A DNA stretch of 19,423 nt from Thermodesulfatator sp. (lineage in GTDB: Bacteria; Desulfobacterota; Thermodesulfobacteria; Thermodesulfobacteriales; Thermodesulfobacteriaceae), in NCBI GenBank assembly GCA_003978075.1, contig QOAM01000037.1, positions 1 to 19,423 of the forward strand, in the 5' to 3' direction. Shown piece after piece: positions 1-5,957 of this stretch (its first letter is position 1; each line of letters opens with the position of its first letter). Below the pieces are notes generated by a model. The model was not told the DNA's origin. It worked only from the letters and a program-made list of their open reading frames with translations, and ran no database searches. Both the position numbers and the translations under genes were made by a program.

Positions 1-341
1 AATGGGTTCGGGGAATTTGTTCGTAAATTCGTAGGAATTTTAACAATATAGGGTTGGAGGGGAGGGGTTTATTCGTAGCGTTTTTTAAGGGGTAGAAGTT
101 CCGAAAGGCTTGATATCGCTAGGCTAGAAAGCCATATACCCTGCCTTCTCTCCTCTATATACGAAAAGTAGATAAGTAGATCTACTATAGTTGTTTATAT
201 AGACAATGGAGAGGGGAGAGAGAGCAACTCCTTCCTCCCGTGGAGTTATACCGTAGCTACCGAAAGGACAACCGTATCCTATACTGTATCCGGCGCACCT
301 TTGAGAAATGGCCCCGCCCCCAAAACCCTTGATAATCAAAG
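1..341. other. AT-richer gap with no recognisable gene
   Basis: This stretch is visibly AT-richer than the rest of the window and contains no protein I recognise. A minus-strand open frame of 71 codons (124-339) has low-complexity, family-free sequence and no Shine-Dalgarno signal. Small structures are visible: an inverted repeat GAATTT/AAATTC at 13-18 and 25-30, the octamer ATTCGTAG at 27-34 and 71-78, a perfect 12-bp palindrome AGTAGATCTACT at 175-186, and two copies of CCGAAAGG. None of these points to a known RNA family that I can name. The stretch lies just beyond the 3' end of the tRNA-Arg gene. Confidence 0.5.
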
Positions 342-415
342 CGCCCCCGGGAGGACTCGAACCTCCGACACCGGGATTAGGAATCCCGTGCTCTATCCTC
401 CTGAGCTACGGGGGC
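342..415 (-). tRNA. tRNA-Arg, anticodon CCT
   Basis: The minus strand folds into a complete cloverleaf. The acceptor stem GCCCCCG pairs with CGGGGGC. The D stem is GCTC/GAGC. The anticodon stem CGGGA/TCCCG holds the loop TTCCTAA, giving anticodon CCT, which reads AGG arginine codons. The T arm is GGAGG-TTCGAGT-CCTCC. The discriminator base is G and no CCA is encoded. All stems pair without mismatch, so the gene looks functional. Confidence 0.97.
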
Positions 416-604
416 AAAGGCTTAAAAATTACTGTCTTCTAAGAGCTTACCAGGATCAACCCTTGGTTTCAAGAACATCCAAATCGGGTCAAAATAACTC
501 AATTGTGATCAATCTTGCTTATGCCCACGGTCTGCGTCAGCAAATCTTGAGTTTACCAATTGAATGGTAACCACCAAATAATGGACACCAAGGAGGAAAA
601 TTTT

Positions 605-633
605 TTGACAATATAGCCAATTGGCTATATAAA
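605..633 (+). promoter_or_regulatory. arsR promoter, -35 TTGACA / -10 TATAAA
   Basis: A consensus TTGACA (605-610) is followed after exactly 17 bases by TATAAA (628-633). The expected transcription start falls near 640, and a strong AGGAGGAG ribosome site at 649-656 precedes the ATG at 664. This is the best promoter match in the window. Confidence 0.88.
611..630. promoter_or_regulatory. Probable ArsR operator, perfect 20-bp palindrome
   Basis: ATATAGCCAATTGGCTATAT is identical to its own reverse complement over 20 bases. It fills the whole spacer between the -35 and -10 boxes and overlaps the start of the -10. ArsR/SmtB repressors bind dyad sites at exactly this position to block RNA polymerase, so autorepression of the downstream arsR is the natural reading. 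The palindrome is seen directly; the binding is inferred. Confidence 0.85.
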
Positions 634-663
634 AAGACGGAAACTCTTAGGAGGAGAAAAGGA

Positions 664-1029
664 ATGGTCTGGAGGAAAAAAATCAAGAGGTTTAAGGCCC
701 TAGGAGACGGAACGCGGCTCAAGTTGCTGGCTTTGCTTGAGGTGCGGTCCTGTTGTGTATGTGAACTGGCGGCGGCCCTGGACCTTTCTCAACCCACCAT
801 TACCCGGCACCTTCAGAAGTTGACCGAAGCGGGCTTTCTTGCCTACGAAAGAAAAGGCTTTTTCCAGATCTATCGTCTGGCCCCGGAGGATGAAGAGGCC
901 CAGAGCCTCCTCTTTCTGGCTCTAGCGGGGCTGGAGGAAGATCCCGAGATCCGCTCCCTGAAGAAAAAGCTGACCCACCTTGAGGCCGGCCCACCCTGGC
1001 TGAAAGGCCCGGAAGAGGTCCGCCCATGA
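664..1029 (+). CDS. arsR: ArsR/SmtB-family metalloid-responsive repressor
   Basis: The 121-residue protein has the winged-helix layout of the ArsR family. A helix-turn-helix lies at about residues 34-58, with the core LSQPTITRHLQKLTEAGF, followed by a wing ending in YRL. Just before the recognition helices is RSCCVCEL (Cys30, Cys31, Cys33), matching the ELCVCDL arsenite/antimonite-binding motif of classical ArsR, so As(III) or Sb(III) is the likely inducer. The start is fixed by AGGAGGAG eight bases upstream of the ATG. Its stop overlaps the ATG of the downstream permease remnant (ATGA). It has its own promoter and a palindromic operator, indicating autorepression. It is intact, unlike the permease it presumably controls. 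Confidence 0.93.
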   Translation: MVWRKKIKRFKALGDGTRLKLLALLEVRSCCVCELAAALDLSQPTITRHLQKLTEAGFLAYERKGFFQIYRLAPEDEEAQSLLFLALAGLEEDPEIRSLKKKLTHLEAGPPWLKGPEEVRP

Positions 1030-1793
1030 ACTGGCGGTGCGAAGTCTTCTGGATTTTACTTTTTTCCGGCCCGAGATCCTTTCCGGGGCCCAGGAGGTCC
1101 TTCTTCTCACCAGTGGTAGGCTCGGGAGCACGTCATCTTCTGCCTCATCCCGGCCTTTTTCATCGCCGGGGCCATCAGCGTTTTCGTCTCCAAAGAATCG
1201 GTCATGCGCTATTTCGGCCCCCGGGCTCCGAAGCCCGTAGCCTACGAGGTAGCCTCGGTCTCCGGGACCATCCTCGCCGTCTGTTCCTGCACGGTGCTTC
1301 CCCTTTTTGCCGGAATTTACCTTAACGGGGCGGGCCTGGGACCGGCCACCACCTTTCTCTATTCCGGCCCGGCCATAAACATCCTGGCCATCGTACTCAC
1401 CGCCCGGGTGCTCGGGGTCTCTCTGGGGCTGGCCCGGGCCGTCGGGGCCATCGGGACGAGCATCCTGATCGGTCTTCTCCTGGCCCTTTTCTTTCGACAT
1501 GAGAAAAGGGCGCGACTTGCGGAATTTGCCGCCGAAGAAGTACTCGAAGGCCGACCGCTCTGGCAGACGGTCCTTTTCATGGCCACGCTGGTAGCCATCC
1601 TGGTTTTTTCGCCACCTGGGGGCACGGGACCGGCCCCTGGGCCCGCATCTACGCCCTCAAATGGAAACTGGTGGCGGCCTCCGCCGCAGCCCTTCTTGTT
1701 GAACTTTTACTTCTTTTCTGGCGCGGGGCTTTTTTAGCTCCTTTTGACCGTGGCCTCTGCGGATGGTTCTACGGCTACGCCTTCGGGGGTTAG
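1026..1793 (+). pseudogene. Broken COG0701/DUF318-type permease, likely arsenical efflux
   Basis: Three frames must be joined to read one membrane protein. Residues SLLDFTFF onwards lie in the frame of a GTG at 1037. From about 1114 the frame changes and gives EHVIFCLIPAFFIAGAISVF, then the family hallmark AVCSCTVLPLFAGIY and LYSGPAINILAIVLTARVLG. After a run of six T at 1604-1609 the frame changes again, to VFATWGHGTGPW and a final stop at 1791-1793. An in-frame TAG at 1117-1119 lies just after the first shift (WYAREHVIF would be expected). Family members carry a second membrane half of more than 100 residues, which I cannot find here. Position after arsR suggests arsenite or organoarsenical export. 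As written it cannot give a full protein. Confidence 0.85.
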
Positions 1794-3004
1794 AGAAGAT
1801 GCCAGGGAATAAGTTTTATTCCTCCGGGAAGGGTTTCCGCAGAGGTTCCGGCATGCACCAGATAGAGTTCCACCGGATCCGGGAGGAGGTCTTTTATGGC
1901 CAGGAGGTTTTCGGCCTCTCGGAGTCCGGGCCGGGTGGTGAGTTTGACCTCAAAGGCATGAAATCGTCTCCCCACCCGGAGGAGAAAATCCACCTCTATT
2001 TCTTTTCCATAGGGTCTGCGGAAGAAATAAAGCTCACCGGAAAGGAGGACTGCGGCCTGGCGCAGATGTTGAAAAACGAAGTTCTCGAAGAGCCGTCCCC
2101 GAAACCCTTCGGAAAGGTCTTCCGGAGAGAGATAGCCCGCCAGGGTGCAGGCCAGACCGGTATCAAAGAAGTAAAGTTTGGGGCGCTTGGCAAGACGCTT
2201 GCTCAGACTGGTGTGATAGGGGCGAAGGCGGAAGACCAGACCGGAGGTCTCAAGGAGATTGAGATAGCGGGAGGCCGTGGGTTGAGAGAGTCCGGCGTCT
2301 CGGGCCGCCTCGCTCACATTGAGGAGGGAGGCCGTCCGGGCGGCCAGGGCCTCCAGGAAGCGATGGAAATCGGCCAAATCCGCCACCTGGGAGAGGTCCC
2401 GGAGGTCCCGTTCCAGATAGGTAGCCACGTATCCTCGCCACCAGAGGCGGGCCTCTTCGGGCGAGGAGAGAAAGGCTGCCGGCGGAGTGAGTCCCCGAAA
2501 GAGAAGGTCTTCCAGGGTCGATTCCGGCGGGGAGGCCTCGATGAGTCTTCCTTCCCGGATGAGGGTAAGAATCCCGGAAGGCCTTTCCAGAAACTCGGAA
2601 AGCGAGAAGGGGCCCAGCTCCAGGTAGACGGCCCTTCCGGCCAGGGTCTCGGAGACGTTTTTCATGAGAAGAAGGTTGGCCGACCCGGAGAGGACCAGGC
2701 GCCGGCTGCGGTCCTCGTCCACGGCCTGCTTTACGTAAAGGAGAAGTTCCGGGGCCCGCTGGATTTCGTCAAGTACCAAGCGGGGCTCCCGGAAAACGAT
2801 CTCCCGGGCCCTCCGGCGAAGGAGGATCAGGGTGTCCGGGTCGTCCAGGGAAAGATAGGGCCAGTCCCGGAAGGGTGGTTCCTCCCGCAGAAGGGTGCTT
2901 TTCCCCACCTGCCGCGGGCCGGTAAGGACCACCACTGGCGAGAAGGAAAGGGCCTGCCGCAAAAGTTCAGCCAAGAAACGGGGACGGTATGACAAATTAT
3001 TCAT
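1790..3004 (-). CDS. AAA family ATPase with C-terminal DUF4143 domain
   Basis: The 404-residue protein opens with an AAA_14-type ATPase domain. Walker A is GPRQVGKST (about residues 29-37), Walker B is LVLDEIQ (about 76-82) and the sensor-like LVLSGSAN follows. Next come a winged-helix-like stretch (SEAARDAGLSQPTASRYLNLLETSGLV) and a C-terminal DUF4143 nuclease-like fold with the typical RGRLFENFVFQHL and GKEIEVDFLL...FEVK motifs. This ATPase family is widespread and multicopy in thermophiles and archaea, and its cellular role is not established. The gene is intact and runs against its neighbours. Its stop overlaps the permease remnant by 4 bp and its start lies 55 bp from the thioredoxin remnant. 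The ATG has no Shine-Dalgarno sequence but a promoter lies just upstream. Confidence 0.92.
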   Translation of the reverse strand: MNNLSYRPRFLAELLRQALSFSPVVVLTGPRQVGKSTLLREEPPFRDWPYLSLDDPDTLILLRRRAREIVFREPRLVLDEIQRAPELLLYVKQAVDEDRSRRLVLSGSANLLLMKNVSETLAGRAVYLELGPFSLSEFLERPSGILTLIREGRLIEASPPESTLEDLLFRGLTPPAAFLSSPEEARLWWRGYVATYLERDLRDLSQVADLADFHRFLEALAARTASLLNVSEAARDAGLSQPTASRYLNLLETSGLVFRLRPYHTSLSKRLAKRPKLYFFDTGLACTLAGYLSPEDLSEGFRGRLFENFVFQHLRQAAVLLSGELYFFRRPYGKEIEVDFLLRVGRRFHAFEVKLTTRPGLREAENLLAIKDLLPDPVELYLVHAGTSAETLPGGIKLIPWHLL

Positions 3005-3016
3005 GGCTTGAATGAA

Positions 3017-3045
3017 ATTTAATCACGAGAGGAAAAATTTGTAAA
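3017..3045 (-). promoter_or_regulatory. Promoter of the AAA/DUF4143 gene, near-leaderless
   Basis: On the minus strand TTTACA (3040-3045) and TTAAAT (3017-3022) are separated by exactly 17 bases. The -10 box ends 12 bases before the ATG at 3004, so the transcript would have a leader of only a few bases. That fits the absence of a Shine-Dalgarno sequence. The -35 end overlaps the ribosome site of the opposite thioredoxin remnant. Confidence 0.55.
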
Positions 3046-3058
3046 GGAGGGGAGGGAA

Positions 3059-3268
3059 ATGGCCAAGGAGATATAAGGTGCTCGGGCCGGGTTGTCCCAA
3101 GTGTGGTACCTTTTACGATAATGTGATTCTGGCCCTAGACGAACTGGGGCTAGAGGCCACGGTGGAGTGGGAAGAATTGCCGCCCAGGCTGGTGGTTGAC
3201 GGAAAGGTGGTCTCTCAGGGAGGGTACTTTCCGTAGAGGAGATCAAATCTCAAGCCGGAGGGTTTGAC
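3059..3268 (+). pseudogene. Broken small thioredoxin (redox-active disulfide protein 2 type)
   Basis: A strong purine-rich ribosome site (AGGAGG at 3045-3050) precedes ATG 3059, but that frame stops after five codons (MAKEI). Dropping one G gives MAKRYKVLGPGCPKC, the active-site opening of the small CxxC thioredoxins of the TIGR00412 type. The frame continues GTFYDNVILALDELGLEATV, then LPPRLVVDGKVVSQG, with about 10-15 residues apparently missing between them. A further one-base shift near 3220 restores RVLSVEEIKS. In other bacteria this protein often follows an arsR and a permease. I see at least one +1, one in-frame deletion and one -1 lesion in about 200 bases. Confidence 0.78.
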
Positions 3269-3616
3269 ATGCAAAAGGTGGTCATCTTTGCTTTTCGAGG
3301 GGATCCCATGTGTTTTATCCATGTGCTCCTCAACGCCCTGGACCTGGCCGAACAGGGAATGGAAGGGAAGATCGTCCTTGAAGGAGAAGCCACCAAACTT
3401 CTTCCAGAACTCTTGAAGCCCCAGAGTTTCCTTCATCCCCTCTGGCAGGAGGCCCGTCAAAAGGGCCTGGTGGAGGGAGTGTGTCTGGCCTGCTCCACCA
3501 AGATGGGTACCCGGGAGCTGGCCGAAAAGGAGGGCCTTCCCCTCCTAAACGAGATGAAGGGCCACCCCTCCATGGGGCGCTTTATGGCGGAGGGCTATCA
3601 AGTACTCATCCTGTAA
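3269..3616 (+). CDS. DsrE-like cytoplasmic protein
   Basis: The 115-residue protein has the fold features of small DsrE/DsrF-like or peroxiredoxin-like cytoplasmic proteins. It starts with a beta strand (KVVIFAFRGDPMCFIHVLLNALDL), continues with KIVLEGEATKLL, then GVCLACSTKMG (Cys72, Cys75), and ends with NEMKGHPSMGRFMAEGYQVL. The family is linked to sulfur-relay and redox chemistry, but no substrate is known for this subgroup. GGAGGG at 3257-3262 gives a good ribosome site six bases before the ATG. It is one of two intact genes inside the damaged region. Its reading frame is the same as the restored last frame of the thioredoxin remnant, so the stop between them may have been lost or lies outside what I can reconstruct. 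Confidence 0.82.
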   Translation: MQKVVIFAFRGDPMCFIHVLLNALDLAEQGMEGKIVLEGEATKLLPELLKPQSFLHPLWQEARQKGLVEGVCLACSTKMGTRELAEKEGLPLLNEMKGHPSMGRFMAEGYQVLIL

Positions 3617-3688
3617 GCACTCCCCCAAGGCTTCCAGAGCGGGACCTGATCCCGACCCCCACAAACTATTTAATTGAGGAGTCTCACG

Positions 3689-4897
3689 GTGAGGCGTCTT
3701 AAGGTGGTGTTTTTCATCCTGATTTTGGCGGCCCCTCCGGTAAGGGCCGGGGAGGGGCTTACCCTTTCCGAGGCCCGGCACCTGGCCCTCAGGGCCAACC
3801 CGGAGATCCTGGCCCGGGGGCACGAGGTCTCTGCGGCCCGGGCCGCCCGCCGGGCGGAGTGGGGAAAACTCCTCCCGCAGGTGGACCTTCTGGCCTCCTA
3901 CCGCCGCCTGAGCGACCCCCAGGCCGTGGTCCCCATCAAGGGGCCCGGACGATTTCCCGCCTTCAGTCGCGACCTTTATGATTTTACCTTCACCCTGAGC
4001 CTTCCCCTTTATGAGGGCGGGCGTCTCCGTCGCCGGGTGCGCATTGCCGAGCTGGAGACCGCCTTCCGGGAAAGCCTCCGTCGCCAGACGGCCCTTGACC
4101 TTCTGGCCAATGTGGAGGAGACCTTCTACCTGGGGCTCTATCTTAAGGACCTCATTTCCGCCCAGGAGAAGACCCTTGAGGCCCTGCGGAGGCTTTACCG
4201 GGAGACCCGGCTCAAGGAACGCCTGGGGCGGGTGCCGCCACTGGATCGCCTGCGCATCGAGGCCCAACTCAAGGCCGAGGAGGCCGCCCTTTCCGTGCTT
4301 CTGGGCCGGCCCCCGGCCACGGACTTTGACCTTTCCGGGGCTCTCCCCGCACCCGAGGGAGGCCTTCCGGAGCCGGACTGGGAGGAAATCCTCTCCTGTC
4401 GGCCGGATCTTGCCGCGGCCCGGGCGGCGCTTTCCCGGGCCAGGGAAGAGGTGCGCCTGGTCCGGGGGGAACACCTCCCTTCTTTCGAGATCTTTTCCGA
4501 CTACGGGAGGCGGGCCGGGGCAGGCCTTAACGATAACGAGGAGATCTGGGAAGCGGGGCTGCGCTTTCGCCTCAATCTCTTCAGCGGAGGCACTATTTCT
4601 GCCCAGGTGGCCGAGGCCCGGGCCCGGGAGCTTGCGGCCCGGGAGCGTCTGCGGGCCGCAGAACTTTCCGCCCGCCGGGAGGTGGCCGCGGCCCTGAGTC
4701 TCCTCTCCCAGAGCCTTGCGGAAATCGAGCACTATCGGGCGACGCTGGCCAGCGCCCGGGAGGCCTTTCGGGTGGAAAGCCTCCGGTATCGCACCGGGGC
4801 CGGTACGGTCACAGACATGCTTCTGGCGCAGGCCTCCTGGTTTCGGGCCGAGGCCGACCTGCGCTGGTTCTGGCCCTGTTTGCGGCCGGAGGGGTGA
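3689..4897 (+). CDS. TolC-family outer-membrane efflux protein, truncated
   Basis: I chose GTG 3689 because GAGGA at 3676-3680 lies eight bases upstream; a TTG at 3674 would overlap that ribosome site. The protein begins with a signal peptide (RRLKVVFFILILAAPPVRA) and TolC features follow: LTLSEARHLALRANPEI, LPLYEGGRLRRRV, and a second repeat with FRLNLFSGGTISAQVAEARA and YRTGAGTVTDMLLAQASWF. Two oddities suggest damage. The coiled segment between RVPPLDRLRIEAQ and LLGRPP is about two heptads shorter than usual. After RAEADL the family's last 25-35 residues are absent and unrelated residues lead to a stop. TolC proteins form the outer-membrane channel of tripartite pumps. The gene heads the efflux operon and may no longer be functional. 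Confidence 0.8.
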   Translation: MRRLKVVFFILILAAPPVRAGEGLTLSEARHLALRANPEILARGHEVSAARAARRAEWGKLLPQVDLLASYRRLSDPQAVVPIKGPGRFPAFSRDLYDFTFTLSLPLYEGGRLRRRVRIAELETAFRESLRRQTALDLLANVEETFYLGLYLKDLISAQEKTLEALRRLYRETRLKERLGRVPPLDRLRIEAQLKAEEAALSVLLGRPPATDFDLSGALPAPEGGLPEPDWEEILSCRPDLAAARAALSRAREEVRLVRGEHLPSFEIFSDYGRRAGAGLNDNEEIWEAGLRFRLNLFSGGTISAQVAEARARELAARERLRAAELSARREVAAALSLLSQSLAEIEHYRATLASAREAFRVESLRYRTGAGTVTDMLLAQASWFRAEADLRWFWPCLRPEG

Positions 4898-5957
4898 GGC
4901 TCATCAAAAGGCGCCGGGAGGCCCTGCGCCGGCTTCCCCCGCCACGGACCGCACCCCTTCCTCTCACCGTGGCCCAGGTCCGGGTGGGGTCCCTTGAGGT
5001 CACGGAGCATTATCTGGGCCTGATCCGCCCCCTCCTTTCCGCCCGGCTGTCTTCCCGTCTTTCGGGCTACCTCCTCGAGGTGCGGAAGTACGAGGGGGAC
5101 CCGGTGAAAAAGGGCGAGGTGCTGGCCCGCATCGACGATCACGAACTGCGGGCCCGTATTGAAGGCCTCGAAACAGGTGGCCGCGGCGGAGGCCACATAC
5201 CTGGCCCGCAAACACACCTTCGAGCGCGACCGGGTGCTTTACGAAAACAGGGCCATTTCCCGGGAGGCCTTTGAGAATTCGGAGGCCGCTTTTAAAAGGG
5301 CCGAGGCTACCTTGCGCACCCTTCAGGCCGAACTTTCCTCGGCCCGCAGGGATCTGGCCTACGCCGTGATCCGGGCCCCTTTCTCCGGGGTGGTCACCCG
5401 CAGGTTCCGGGACCCCGGGGATCTGGTAACTCTGGGAACGCCCATCCTGGAGGTGGAGGCCCTGGAGAAGGGTTATCGGATCTTTGTCTCCGTGCCCCAG
5501 GCGCGGGCCGCGGAGATCCGAGCCGGGGCCCGGGCCTATCTCCGAGAGGGGGAGCGCCGGATGGTGGCCAGGGTCTTTCGGGTGCATCCGGCGGTGGGGG
5601 CCGGGGGAGCTGGCCACGGTGGAAATCCGGGTGGCGAAACGGCCCTTCGGGCTTCCCTCCGGGGCCCGGGTGGGGGTGGACCTGGTGATCCGAGAGATTC
5701 CCCGGGCCGCGGTGGTGCCCCTGAAGAGTCTCCTGGAAAACGTGGATCGGGCCTACGTCTTCCGGCTCCGGCCGGAGAAGGGAGAGCTCGCCCGGGTGGA
5801 GGTGGTCCCGGTGAGGGTCCTGGGGCGCTCCGGGGAGGAGGTGGCCGTCTCCGGGGAGCTTTCCGCCGGAGACCTGGTGGCCGTGGCCGAGGAATCCACC
5901 CTCCTCCGCCTTCACCCCGGAGAGCTGGTGAGGATGGTCCGCCATGACCTTCGTTGA
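4861..5957 (+). pseudogene. Broken RND membrane-fusion (periplasmic adaptor) protein
   Basis: Three frames together form one HlyD/AcrA-like adaptor. Frame one encodes a membrane anchor (ALVLALFAAGGVRLIKRRRE, without a start) and GYLLEVRKYEGDPVKKGEVLARIDDHELRA, the first lipoyl half. One extra base near 5170 moves to frame two, with the coiled hairpin (EATYLARKHTFERDRVLYEN) and AVIRAPFSGVVTRRFRDPGDLV, the second lipoyl half. An extra G in a G run near 5602-5606 moves to frame three, with ATVEIRVAKRPFGLPSGARV and VVPLKSLLENVDRAYVF, the beta-barrel and membrane-proximal part, ending at 5955-5957. The start seems to have been lost in a deletion that fused it to the end of tolC. It would have linked the inner-membrane pump to TolC. 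Confidence 0.87.

Noticed and set aside
124..339. 71-codon minus-strand frame in the AT-richer left gap
   Set aside because: No ribosome site, no family resemblance and composition typical of chance translation.
301..570. 89-codon plus-strand frame over the tRNA
   Set aside because: It reads through the tRNA-Arg gene on the opposite strand.
553..570. Inverted repeat TTACCA/TGGTAA upstream of arsR
   Set aside because: Only six bases per arm, far from the promoter and unlike the clear operator; likely chance.
590..597. AAGGAGG-like ribosome site ahead of the arsR promoter
   Set aside because: No sensible start follows; the first TTG frame stops after three codons.
1763..2992. 409-codon plus-strand open frame
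   Set aside because: It lies entirely antisense to the AAA/DUF4143 ATPase, has low-complexity Gly/Glu/Lys text and no family features.
3640..3660. Short CGGGA/TCCCG hairpin between the DsrE-like gene and tolC
   Set aside because: Five-base stem with no T tract; too weak to call a terminator.
3545..4732. 395-codon minus-strand open frame
   Set aside because: Shadow of tolC in GC-rich DNA; Gly/Pro-rich with no recognisable domain.
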